Source: Rhodococcus maanshanensis NBRC 100610
GTDB lineage: Bacteria; Actinomycetota; Actinomycetes; Mycobacteriales; Mycobacteriaceae
Direction: 5' to 3'
Assembly: GCF_001894865.1 (NCBI RefSeq)
Contig: NZ_BCXA01000012.1
Coordinates: forward strand, 1-64,000
Length of the DNA stretch: 64,000 nt
Positions 32,979 to 41,041 of the stretch are shown here, in pieces. Under the pieces are notes generated by a model. The model was not told the origin of the DNA. It did no database searches and worked only from the letters and a program-made list of their open reading frames with translations. Position 1 is the stretch's first letter, and each line of letters starts with the position of its first letter. Position numbers and translations under genes: made by a program.

Positions 32979-33974
32979 GTGAGCGGAATGATCGACGTCC
33001 ACACCCATTACGTGCCGAAAGGGTGGCCCGACCTGACGTCGGACGCGGGACCGGAGGCGCCGTGGCTGCGGATCGAATCCGAGTCCGAGGCGATGATCAT
33101 GATGGGCACCAAGGAGTTCCGCCGGATCCAGGCGGACGCCTGGGACGCCGAAACCCGGTTGCGGGACATGGACGCGGACGGTGTGCACACGCAGGTGGTC
33201 TCGCCGACCCCGGCGTTCTTCAACTACGGGCGCACCGGCGCGCAGGGGGAGCGGATCGCGCGGATCTTCAACGACCTCGCCCTGGAGATCGTCGCACCCG
33301 CCCCGGATCGCCTGATCCCGTTCTGCCAGGTCCCGTTGCAGGACACCGATGCCGCGTGCCGTGAGCTCGAGCGGTGCATCGCCAACGGGCACCGGGGCGT
33401 CGAGATCGGCAACCATGTCGGCGACCTGGACCTCGACAGCGAGGGCGTGGTCACGTTCCTGCAGCACTGCACGTCGCTGGACGTGCCGGTGTTCGTGCAC
33501 CCGTGGGACATGGCGAGCTCCCCTCGGCTGGATCGGTGGATGGCGCAGTGGTTGACCGCGATGCCGTCCGAGACCCATCTCTCCATACTTGCGTTGATCC
33601 TCGGCGGCGTGTTCGACCGGATCGACGAGAGCCTGAAGATCGGATTTGCCCACGGCGGTGGATCTTTCGCGTTCTGGCTGGGGAGGATGGAGAACGCCTG
33701 GCACGGTCGGAACGACGTGATCGGCACGTCGGAGTTCCCGCCGTCGCACTACCTGGGTCGCTTCTACGTGGACTCCGTGGTCTTCGACGAACGGGCGTTG
33801 CGCTTGCTGGTCGACACCGTCGGCGTCGAGCGGGTGATGGTGGGCAGCGACTACCCCTACCCGCTGGGGGAGCGGCCGGTCGGAGAAGTGGTGCGCAAGA
33901 GTGAGTGCCTCGATGACGCTGCGCGGCAATTGATTTCCCATGGAAACGCCGAGCGGTTCCTGGGGCTGGGCTGA
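32979..33974 (+). CDS. 2-amino-3-carboxymuconate-6-semialdehyde decarboxylase (ACMSD)
   Basis: A 331 aa amidohydrolase-fold decarboxylase. The Zn motif DVHTHYVPKGWPDL is at residues 6-19 and the later HPWD (about 172) and GSDYPYP (about 290-296, catalytic Asp) are conserved. FAHGGGSFAFWLGR supplies another metal histidine. It follows the dioxygenase by 3 bp and completes the ring-cleavage pair: ACMS to aminomuconate semialdehyde plus CO2. NbaD type. The start is GTG 32979; ATG 32988 is possible. Confidence 0.92.
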   Translation: MSGMIDVHTHYVPKGWPDLTSDAGPEAPWLRIESESEAMIMMGTKEFRRIQADAWDAETRLRDMDADGVHTQVVSPTPAFFNYGRTGAQGERIARIFNDLALEIVAPAPDRLIPFCQVPLQDTDAACRELERCIANGHRGVEIGNHVGDLDLDSEGVVTFLQHCTSLDVPVFVHPWDMASSPRLDRWMAQWLTAMPSETHLSILALILGGVFDRIDESLKIGFAHGGGSFAFWLGRMENAWHGRNDVIGTSEFPPSHYLGRFYVDSVVFDERALRLLVDTVGVERVMVGSDYPYPLGERPVGEVVRKSECLDDAARQLISHGNAERFLGLG

Positions 33975-34058
33975 TCGGATCGGCGCCCGGTTCGTCGGGG
34001 CGGTCCGGCGCGCCGGCTATGACCAAATGGGCATGGAAGATCGGCGAATCGGCATTTG

Positions 34059-34074
34059 TGTGTCATGGCTCACA
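34059..34074. promoter_or_regulatory. Crp-like site upstream of the MFS gene
   Basis: TGTGT-CATGGC-TCACA differs from TGTGA-N6-TCACA by one base. It lies about 90 bp before the MFS start. Catabolite-type control by the Crp protein encoded at 37655 is possible; weak on its own. Confidence 0.35.
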
Positions 34075-34163
34075 CGGTGAGACTGTGATCAGCAACGCAC
34101 GCACCCTGTTTGCGTCACCATCGGTCCCCACATCCGCTGTCTCCCAACATGATAGGTCCCACG

Positions 34164-35498
34164 ATGAACGAGAATCCGGAACCCGGCCCCGCCGCGGCGG
34201 CCCGCAGTCGGGTGGCCATGGCCACCCTCGCGGGCACGACCCTCGAGTGGTACGACTTCTTCCTCTACGGCACCGCGGCCGCGCTCATTTTCAACAAGCA
34301 GTTCTTTCCCAGCCTGAGCCCGTCGGTCGGCACCCTCGCGGCCTTCAGCACCTTCGCCGTCGGCTTCGTCGCCCGACCCCTCGGTGGCCTGGTGTTCGGC
34401 CACTTCGGTGACCGAATCGGCCGCAAGGCCACCCTGGTCGTCTCGCTCGTGATGATGGGCATCGGGTCCACGCTCATCGGGCTGATCCCGAACTACGACT
34501 CGATCGGGTTCTGGGCCCCGGTGCTGCTGGTGGCGCTGCGGATCGTGCAGGGCATCGGCCTCGGCGGGGAGGGCGCGGGCGCCACCCTGATGTCGATGGA
34601 GCACGCGCCCGAGGGTAAGAAGAACCTCTATGCCGGCTTCCCGCAGATGGGGACGCCTGCCGGTCTCGTGCTCGCCAACGCCATCTTCCTGACCACGAAC
34701 GCGGTGCTCCCGGACGAGGCCTTCGCGTCGTGGGGCTGGCGTATCCCGTTCCTGCTGAGCTTCGTGCTCGTCGCGATCGGCCTGGTGATCAGGCTTCGGG
34801 TGACGGAATCACCGTCGTTCGCTGGGGTTCTCGAGAAGGGTGATGTGGTCCGTTTCCCGCTGCGGGAGTCGCTGAAGGTCGGGTTCCCCCGACTCTCCCT
34901 GACCCTGCTCGCGGTGGTGGCCAACTCCGCGGTCGCGTACGCCTTCATGGTGTTCACCCTGTCCTACGGCACCCAGCACCTCGGATACGGCAAGCAGTTC
35001 CTGGTGCTGTGCGTGACCGCGGCGGCCGTGCTGTGGTTCGCGAGCATCCCGTTCTGGACGATGGTCGCGGACCGCTACGGCAGGCGGACGATGTTCATCG
35101 CCGGATCGGCGGCGATCCTGCTGTGGTGCATCGCGTTCCTCCCGCTGCTCAACACCGAGAACTCGGTGCTCGCGGTCATCGCGTTCCTCGGCATGGGCCT
35201 GATCGTCCCTGTCACGCACTGCGTGCAGGGCAGCATCATCGCGGACACCTTCCCGGCGCGGGTGCGCTATTCGGGCTCGTCGCTGATCCTGCAGACCGCA
35301 GCCATCCTCGGTGGCGGCCTCGCGCCGATGATCTCGACGGCGCTGCTGAACGCCACGGGATCGTCGGCCGGCGTCACCTGGTACCTGGTGATCATCTGCT
35401 CGATCAGCCTTGCGGGCGCGATCGCGCTGTTCCGGCTGGTGCCGTCGACGTCGCGCGGGCCGCAGGCCGCGACCGCGCAGGAGCACGCGCACGCGTAG
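34164..35498 (+). CDS. MFS transporter, MHS type (aromatic acid/metabolite:H+ symporter)
   Basis: A 444 aa, 12-helix symporter. MATLAGTTLEWYDFFLYGTAAALIF at the N-terminus and GHFGDRIGRKA are MHS signatures. ATG 34164 is chosen over ATG 34149 because MHS proteins have short polar leaders; no strong RBS distinguishes them. It lies 189 bp after the aminomuconate operon on the same strand, so it probably imports a cluster substrate such as 3-hydroxyanthranilate, anthranilate or kynurenine. Followed by a strong hairpin. Confidence 0.87.
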   Translation: MNENPEPGPAAAARSRVAMATLAGTTLEWYDFFLYGTAAALIFNKQFFPSLSPSVGTLAAFSTFAVGFVARPLGGLVFGHFGDRIGRKATLVVSLVMMGIGSTLIGLIPNYDSIGFWAPVLLVALRIVQGIGLGGEGAGATLMSMEHAPEGKKNLYAGFPQMGTPAGLVLANAIFLTTNAVLPDEAFASWGWRIPFLLSFVLVAIGLVIRLRVTESPSFAGVLEKGDVVRFPLRESLKVGFPRLSLTLLAVVANSAVAYAFMVFTLSYGTQHLGYGKQFLVLCVTAAAVLWFASIPFWTMVADRYGRRTMFIAGSAAILLWCIAFLPLLNTENSVLAVIAFLGMGLIVPVTHCVQGSIIADTFPARVRYSGSSLILQTAAILGGGLAPMISTALLNATGSSAGVTWYLVIICSISLAGAIALFRLVPSTSRGPQAATAQEHAHA

Positions 35499-35520
35499 GA
35501 CCGGCGAGTCATCGCACTCT

Positions 35521-35559
35521 CGACGAGCCGCTCATCCCCGACGGGTGGGCGGCTCGTCG
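35521..35559. terminator. Bidirectional hairpin between MFS and LysR genes
   Basis: An 11-bp perfect stem (CGACGAGCCGC with GCGGCTCGTCG) and 17-base loop separate the convergent genes. Confidence 0.75.
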
Positions 35560-35582
35560 CCGTCGGCGCGACGGCGACGAGC

Positions 35583-36515
35583 TCACCGACCGGGCGGGGC
35601 GATCTCCGCGGCGATCCGACGCAGATTGCCCACCAGTGCCTCGGCAGACGGGCTGAGGGTGCGGCCGGGGGAGAGGGTGATCCCGACGCTGTGCCCGATC
35701 GGATCCAGCGCCACCGGGAGCGTGGTCAGCCGGGCGTCGTCGCGCGGGATCAGGCTCGGCAGCACGGCGATCATGTCGGTCTCGATGAGCAGCTGGCGGA
35801 CGGTGAGGAACGACGTGGCCTCGACCCGGTTCGCGGGCAGGGGCATGCCGTTCCTGGCGAAGAACTCCTCCAGCTCGCGGCGCAGCGACGTCTCGGTGCC
35901 GGGCAGGATCCAGGGGTAGTCGGCCAGGTCGGCGAGCGTCAGGCTGTCGAGCTCGGCCAGCGGATGGCGGGCGCGGGTGACGAGTTCCACCGATTCCTCG
36001 TAGAGGGTGTCGCGGATGGCGGACTGGTCGGTGGGGGAGGTGAGCCGGCCGACGATCAGGTCGACCCGGCCGGCCTCGAGCTCGACGAGCAGGGTCTCGG
36101 GGGTGCCCTCCCGCACGATCACCGTGAGCAGGGGCCGCTCCACCTTCAGTCGCGCGATCGCGCCGGGGAGCAGGACGTTCGAACCGGCGAGGTGGGTGCC
36201 GACCACCACGGTCCCGCGATCCGCTTCGGCCAGCTCGAAGACGTGCCTGCCCGCCTGTGTCAGCTGTGCGATGACGGCCCTCGCGTGTGCGGTGAAGGCC
36301 TCGCCGAAGATCGTCGGGGTGATGCCGCGCGGGCCCCGCTCGTACAGTTCCACTCCGAGGATCGACTCCAGGTCGTGCAGGCTGCGGGTGGCCACCGGCT
36401 GGGTCACGTGGAGCGCCGCGGCGGCACCGACCACGCTGCCCTGCTTCGTCAGCGCATCGACGAGCACGAGGTGTCGCAGCTTCAGCCGCCCGTCGAGCAG
36501 TTTGGGTATGTCCAT
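35583..36515 (-). CDS. LysR-family regulator of the 3-hydroxyanthranilate cluster
   Basis: A 310 aa LysR-type regulator. HTH: GSVVGAAAALHVTQPVATRSLHDLESILGVELYERG (about 26-61). The effector domain follows with normal length. It resembles the PcaQ/GalR-like group (the motif LSPSAEALVGNLR near the end). Encoded convergent to the MFS gene and flanking the catabolic cluster, it is the likely activator, comparable to NbaR. A TCGCATT half-site lies upstream of its start and before the first pathway gene. Confidence 0.87.
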   Translation of the reverse strand: MDIPKLLDGRLKLRHLVLVDALTKQGSVVGAAAALHVTQPVATRSLHDLESILGVELYERGPRGITPTIFGEAFTAHARAVIAQLTQAGRHVFELAEADRGTVVVGTHLAGSNVLLPGAIARLKVERPLLTVIVREGTPETLLVELEAGRVDLIVGRLTSPTDQSAIRDTLYEESVELVTRARHPLAELDSLTLADLADYPWILPGTETSLRRELEEFFARNGMPLPANRVEATSFLTVRQLLIETDMIAVLPSLIPRDDARLTTLPVALDPIGHSVGITLSPGRTLSPSAEALVGNLRRIAAEIAPPGR

Positions 36516-36593
36516 GCGGCCGAGCCTATCGGGATCTGGAGCCCTGGCAATAGCTGAATGCGACAGTTCTCGGTCCGCGCTATGCTCTTTCGG

Positions 36594-37472
36594 CTATGGC
36601 AGGGCGCGGGCGGCGGAGTGCCGTTCTGCGAGCCCGTCGATCATCCGGACGAGGGCGCGGTTGAGCGTGGTGGTGGGGTCGGCAAGATCGAGAAAGATGT
36701 CGTAATGGTTGCGATCGGGAACGACGAGCAGGGTGCAGGCGGAGTGTTCGGCCCAGGCGTCGTGGAACCGCTTGGTCTGCGTGCGGAACCCGGCGCCGTC
36801 GCGGTCCGCAACCGCGATCACGGCCGTCGGTCCCGGTCCGTCCGCGAGAAGCAGTGGGCTCAGCGCCCGCGCGCGCTCGATGTCGAGCCCGAGCCATTCG
36901 TTCGCGAACGAGTCCACGAGCGGGCGGAGGTCGAACAGTCCGCTGATCGGCATGGCACCACGCACGACGTTCTCGGGTAGGCCGAGGGGTTGCTGCCAGC
37001 CGGGGACCATGAGGGTGCCGGTGAGGTGCCCCCCTGCGGAGCTGCCGCCGACGACGATCCGATCGGGGTCGAGCCCATGGTCGGCGCCGTGGTGGTAGAC
37101 CCAAGCGACCGCAGCTCGGACCTGGCGGACGATCTCCTCGAGCGGCGTCTCCGGCGCGAGGCCGTAGTCGACGGTGACGGTGGCGATGCCCTCGCTGTCG
37201 AGGGCGCGCGCCATGAAGGCCGTGTGATGTCGGGACAGGGCGCGCCAGTAGCCGCCGTGGATGGCGACGAACACCGGCCTCGGCTCGTCGGAGGTTCCCC
37301 ACACGTCCAGTTTCTGCTGGCTGTGCGGGTCGTAGTAGATGTCGGTGAATCCGCGCAGGCCCCGTACCGCGCTCTCGGATCGGGCCAGGTACTCGGCGAT
37401 GATCTCGTCGAAGAGCTCCGGCGAGACGGTGTTCCGGACGTTGTACTCGACGTCGGTCTGCGGGTCGGACAT
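36594..37472 (-). CDS. Kynurenine formamidase-like alpha/beta hydrolase
   Basis: A 292 aa alpha/beta hydrolase. The oxyanion HGGYW motif (about 73-77), nucleophile GSSAGG (about 142-147), Asp in ADRDGAG (about 222) and His near RNHYD (about 250) match the arylformamidase (AFMID, HGGxW) group. Immediate proximity to the 3-hydroxyanthranilate genes supports N-formylkynurenine hydrolysis. No tryptophan dioxygenase, kynurenine hydroxylase or kynureninase is in the window, so this remains a family- and context-based call. ATG 37472 has a weak GGAATGGG site. Confidence 0.75.
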   Translation of the reverse strand: MSDPQTDVEYNVRNTVSPELFDEIIAEYLARSESAVRGLRGFTDIYYDPHSQQKLDVWGTSDEPRPVFVAIHGGYWRALSRHHTAFMARALDSEGIATVTVDYGLAPETPLEEIVRQVRAAVAWVYHHGADHGLDPDRIVVGGSSAGGHLTGTLMVPGWQQPLGLPENVVRGAMPISGLFDLRPLVDSFANEWLGLDIERARALSPLLLADGPGPTAVIAVADRDGAGFRTQTKRFHDAWAEHSACTLLVVPDRNHYDIFLDLADPTTTLNRALVRMIDGLAERHSAARALP

Positions 37473-37605
37473 CAGATGCCCATTCCGGGATGCCCGTGGT
37501 GCAACGGATCTCATCCCTCGATACTGCGGTCTCGGTCCCATGCCTGTCGAATGCGAATTCCGCTCTCGGATATGCCCCTACGCCTATATGGACGGGCCAC
37601 AACGC

Positions 37606-37640
37606 AAATCGGCCACCCCGCATGACGGGATGGCCGATTT
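37606..37640 (-). terminator. Terminator after crp
   Basis: AAATCGGCCA pairs with TGGCCGATTT, with an inner CCCG/CGGG stem. Read on the minus strand, it ends in AT-rich sequence directly downstream of crp. Confidence 0.85.
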
Positions 37641-37654
37641 GTTGTCGCTGTGGG

Positions 37655-38329
37655 TTACCGCGCGCGGCGGGCCAGGCGCTCCGAGTCGGAGATCAGCACG
37701 CTCTTGCCCTCGAGGCGCAGCCAGCCGCGGTGCGCGAAGTCGGCGAGCGCCTTGTTCACGGTCTCGCGGGAGGCGCCGACCAGCTGGGCGATCTCTTCCT
37801 GGGTGAGGTCGTGCGTCACGCGCAGCGACCCGGCCTCCTGGGTGCCGAAGCGCTGGGCGAGCTGCAGCAGCGCCTTGGCGACACGGCCGGGGACGTCGGT
37901 GAAGATCAGGTCCGCGAGGTTGTTGTTGGTGCGGCGCAGGCGACGGGCCAGCACGCGCAGCAGCTGCTCCGCGATCTCGGGGCGCTGATCGATCCACGAC
38001 TTCAGGGCGTCGCGGTCCATCTGCACGGCGCGGACCTCGGTCACCGTGGTTGCGGTGGAGGTACGCGGGCCCGGGTCGAAGATCGAGAGCTCACCGAACA
38101 TGTCGGAGGGGCCCATGATGGTCAGCAGGTTCTCGCGACCGTCGGGGGAGCGGCGTCCGAGCTTCACCTTGCCGGACACGATGATGTACAGCCGATCACC
38201 GGGCTCGCCCTCGTTGAAGATCACGTGCCCGCGAGGGAAGTCGACCGGCTGCAGCTGCTTGACCAGCGCGGCCACCGCCGACGGTTCGACTCCCTGGAAG
38301 ATTCCGGCTCTGGCCAGGATCTCGTCCAC
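37655..38329 (-). CDS. crp: cAMP receptor protein (Crp/Fnr family)
   Basis: A 224 aa global regulator, nearly identical in layout and length to M. tuberculosis Crp (Rv3676). Residues 1-115 are the cyclic-nucleotide domain, with [20 protein letters not shown] (the cAMP-binding E and R). The C-terminal [31 protein letters not shown] is at about 170-198. The start is GTG 38329 (VDEILARAG), eight bases after AAGGAG. Consensus site TGTGA-N6-TCACA; a perfect copy is in this window at 51373. Highly conserved position between the MBL/RidA and nth genes. Confidence 0.95.
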   Translation of the reverse strand: MDEILARAGIFQGVEPSAVAALVKQLQPVDFPRGHVIFNEGEPGDRLYIIVSGKVKLGRRSPDGRENLLTIMGPSDMFGELSIFDPGPRTSTATTVTEVRAVQMDRDALKSWIDQRPEIAEQLLRVLARRLRRTNNNLADLIFTDVPGRVAKALLQLAQRFGTQEAGSLRVTHDLTQEEIAQLVGASRETVNKALADFAHRGWLRLEGKSVLISDSERLARRAR

Positions 38330-38386
38330 GTGTGCTCCTTCTTCGGGTCGTTGGGGGACGCCATCGTGTGGTCTCCCCCGACGTGA

Positions 38387-38406
38387 TCGACGCAAGATCG
38401 CGTCGA
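38387..38406. promoter_or_regulatory. Palindrome upstream of crp (TCGACGC-N6-GCGTCGA)
   Basis: Perfect 7-bp inverted arms with a 6-base spacer lie 58 bp before the crp start. Not a Crp consensus. Candidate operator for an unidentified regulator of crp. Confidence 0.5.
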
Positions 38407-38507
38407 CCTATCGTTGGTACTCGATGGAAGTCTATCGTCCCGACGTCGAAGACTAGTGACCGACGCCACGCGTCGCATGCCGAACAGGGTCCGACACTCC
38501 GGAAGGG

Positions 38508-38774
38508 TCAGCTGGCGCGCTGTTCCTGCGCCTGCGATTCGTCGTCGTCCTCGTCCTCGGCGCCGCGCTTGCGGCGGAGGTGGAACCGGGCGAGCGCCCG
38601 GGGCAGGCCCTCGTTGGCCAGGGTGGCGACGTCGGCATGACTCGCCTTGTCCAGGAACTCCTGGACCTCCTGCTCGCGCACGGTCAGCCGGCGCAGCCGG
38701 AACTCCACCCGCTCCATTGCCAGTGCAAAAAGAATGAGCAGCACTGGGAAGAGCACCACAGCCAGTCCTTGCAT
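38508..38774 (-). CDS. Small membrane protein (Rv3675-type)
   Basis: An 88 aa protein. One N-terminal transmembrane segment ([22 protein letters not shown], residues 4-25) is followed by a charged cytoplasmic tail ([18 protein letters not shown]). The start is ATG 38774; the upstream in-frame ATG at 38870 would overlap the nth start. It corresponds in position and layout to the membrane protein between crp and nth in mycobacteria. Function unknown. Confidence 0.75.
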   Translation of the reverse strand: MQGLAVVLFPVLLILFALAMERVEFRLRRLTVREQEVQEFLDKASHADVATLANEGLPRALARFHLRRKRGAEDEDDDESQAQEQRAS

Positions 38775-38854
38775 ACCGGGTAGTAAACACGGCGTTTGTC
38801 TCAGAAGCGAAACGATGTCCAGTTCCGTTTGGCACCGTCCGTAGAGTTGGTCCG

Positions 38855-39640
38855 GTGTCCACCACCGCATCGCAGACCCCGGCCCCGCGTGGGGCGGCGC
38901 CGACTGTGCGACCGGCGAAGGAGGCGACCCGGCTCGGCCTCGTGCGCCGGGCGCGCCGGATGTACCGCACGCTGACCGTGGCGTTCCCGCACGTTTACTG
39001 CGAGCTCGACTTCACCACGCCGCTCGAGCTGTCGGTGGCGACCATCTTGTCCGCACAGTGCACTGACGTGCGGGTTAACCAGGTGACGCCCGCGCTGTTC
39101 GCCCGCTACCGCACCGCCCGCGACTACGCCGAGGCGGACCGAACGGAGCTCGAGGAGTACATCAGGAGCACCGGCTTCTACCGGAACAAGGCGAACTCGA
39201 TCATCGGGCTCGGGCAGGCGTTGCTCGAACGGTTCGACGGCGAGGTCCCCGGCGACCTGAAGAATCTGGTGACGCTGCCCGGCTTCGGCAGGAAGACGGC
39301 AAACGTGGTTCTCGGAAACGCGTTCGGTGTGCCGGGTATCACCGTCGACACCCACTTCGGCAGGCTGGTCCGGCGGTGGGGCTGGACGCAGGAGGAGGAC
39401 CCGGTGAAGGTCGAGCACGCGGTCGGCGAACTCATCCCGCGCAAGGAATGGACCGACCTCTCGCACCGGGTGATCTTCCACGGCCGCCGGGTCTGCCACG
39501 CGAAGAAGCCGGCCTGCGGGGTGTGCCTGCTGGCCAAGGACTGTCCCTCCTATGGGATCGGGGTCACCGATCCGGTGGCGGCGGCCGCGCTGGTGAAGGG
39601 CCCCGAGACCGAACATCTGCTCGAGCTGGCGGGTCGGTGA
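38855..39640 (+). CDS. nth: Endonuclease III (DNA glycosylase/AP lyase)
   Basis: A 261 aa base-excision repair enzyme for oxidised pyrimidines. The helix-hairpin-helix [13 protein letters not shown] (about 146-158) carries the catalytic lysine, and [11 protein letters not shown] the catalytic aspartate. The [4Fe-4S] loop is [17 protein letters not shown] (about 215-231). It has an extended, alanine/proline-rich N-terminal tail (about 30 aa). Start GTG 38855. It leads a likely operon with the thioredoxin-like, NUDIX and marP genes. Confidence 0.94.
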   Translation: MSTTASQTPAPRGAAPTVRPAKEATRLGLVRRARRMYRTLTVAFPHVYCELDFTTPLELSVATILSAQCTDVRVNQVTPALFARYRTARDYAEADRTELEEYIRSTGFYRNKANSIIGLGQALLERFDGEVPGDLKNLVTLPGFGRKTANVVLGNAFGVPGITVDTHFGRLVRRWGWTQEEDPVKVEHAVGELIPRKEWTDLSHRVIFHGRRVCHAKKPACGVCLLAKDCPSYGIGVTDPVAAAALVKGPETEHLLELAGR

Positions 39641-39647
39641 GCTGAAC

Positions 39648-40319
39648 GTGCGATTGTCGAACACCGGCCGGTGGAGCCTGGCCGCGCTCGTGGTGGTTGC
39701 GGCCCTGATCGTCGCGATCTGGCCGCGCGGCGACTCGGAGGAGACCGGCTCGCGCAGCTATGCCGACTACGGCGTCCCCACCGCTGCGCCCCAGGAGCGG
39801 GCCTCAGGCGACACCCCCGAGGCTCTGGCCGGGGTGCGTGCCGAGGCAGCCCTGAGCGCCTGCCCGGCTCCCGCGCCAGGTGCGGTCCCGGCCGGACCGC
39901 TGGCCGGGATCGGGCTCGAGTGCCTCTCCGACGGTGGCAGGATCGACGTCGGTGCCGCGCTGGCGGGCAAGCCCGCGCTGGTCAACCTCTGGGCCTACTG
40001 GTGTGGGCCCTGCGCGAGGGAACTGCCCGCCCTGCAGGAGTACGCGCAGCGCGCGGGAGACGCCGTCACCGTGCTGACCGTCCACCAGGACCCGAAGGAA
40101 GGGAATGCGTTGTCCGCCCTGACCGAGTACGGCGTGCACCTGCCGGGCGTACAGGACGGCACGGGCAAGATCGCCGCGGCCGTCGGGGCTCCGAACGTGC
40201 TGCCCGTGACAGTGTTGGTCCGGGCCGACGGCACCGTGGCCGGGGTCCTGCCGGTGCCGTTCGAGAGCGCCGACCAGATCGCCGACGCGGTGCGCGAGAA
40301 GCTGGGCGTGAGCGTGTGA
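39648..40319 (+). CDS. Membrane-anchored thioredoxin-like protein (TlpA type, Rv3673c)
   Basis: A 223 aa protein. The N-terminal membrane anchor (LAALVVVAALIVAIWP, about 11-26) is followed by a thioredoxin fold, with the active site YWCGPC near residue 118-123 and a cis-Pro in APNVLPVTV near 185. TlpA-like: LVNLWAYWCGPCARELPALQEY. It likely acts outside the membrane in disulfide exchange. Start ATG-equivalent GTG at 39648, seven bp after nth; overlaps the NUDIX gene by 4 bp. Confidence 0.9.
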   Translation: MRLSNTGRWSLAALVVVAALIVAIWPRGDSEETGSRSYADYGVPTAAPQERASGDTPEALAGVRAEAALSACPAPAPGAVPAGPLAGIGLECLSDGGRIDVGAALAGKPALVNLWAYWCGPCARELPALQEYAQRAGDAVTVLTVHQDPKEGNALSALTEYGVHLPGVQDGTGKIAAAVGAPNVLPVTVLVRADGTVAGVLPVPFESADQIADAVREKLGVSV

Positions 40320-41041
40320 GCGAGACCAACCACCTGCCGCCGGAATGGCTGCGTCGGGTCTCGACGCTGCCGCCGTCGGAATCCAATTCCGTCAACCCCG
40401 TGTTGCTGCGGCGGGCACCGAGCGGCGTTGCGGCGCGCGAGGCCGCGGTGCTCGTGCTCTTCGGCGGGTCCCCCGAGGCGGATCCCATCGCGGTCGGTGG
40501 CCTGCCCGAGGACGCCGACCTGCTGCTGCTCCAGCGCGCCTCCACCCTGCGCCAGCACGGCGGCCAGATCGCCTTTCCCGGTGGTGCCAGCGATCCGGGG
40601 GACGACGGGCCCGTCGGGACCGCGCTGCGGGAGGCGGAGGAGGAGACCGGGCTCGACCCGGCCGGGGTGCGCACCCTCGCGGTGCTGCCCGGCATCTTCG
40701 TCCCGCCCTCGGGCTTCGACGTCACGCCGGTGATCGGGTACTGGGACCGCCCGTCCCCGGTCCGCGCGGTTGACCTCGCCGAGACCGAGCGGGTGGCCAG
40801 GGTGCCGATGCGCACCCTGCTCGACCCGGACAACCGTTTCCAGGTCCGGCACCGGCTCGGCTACCAGGGCCCGGCGTTCCTCGTCGACGGCATGCTCGTG
40901 TGGGGCTTCACCGCGGGCGTGCTGGCCGGGCTGATCGCGATCTCCGGCTGGGAGATCGAGTGGGACCGATCGGACATCCGCGACCTCGAGGTCGCGCTGG
41001 CCGAGGTGGACGCGGGGATCGTGGAGGTACACGAGCGATGA
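40316..41041 (+). CDS. NUDIX hydrolase (CoA pyrophosphatase-like, Rv3672c)
   Basis: A 241 aa NUDIX protein. The Nudix box is GGASDPGDDGPVGTALREAEEETGL (about 85-109, with the REAEEETGL helix). The preceding LLLQRASTLRQHGGQIAFPGG is the NudL/CoA-diphosphatase signature. It probably hydrolyses CoA or related diphosphates. GTG 40316 overlaps the preceding stop (GTGA), and its own stop overlaps marP by 4 bp. Much longer frames upstream are shadows. Confidence 0.9.
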   Translation: MSETNHLPPEWLRRVSTLPPSESNSVNPVLLRRAPSGVAAREAAVLVLFGGSPEADPIAVGGLPEDADLLLLQRASTLRQHGGQIAFPGGASDPGDDGPVGTALREAEEETGLDPAGVRTLAVLPGIFVPPSGFDVTPVIGYWDRPSPVRAVDLAETERVARVPMRTLLDPDNRFQVRHRLGYQGPAFLVDGMLVWGFTAGVLAGLIAISGWEIEWDRSDIRDLEVALAEVDAGIVEVHER

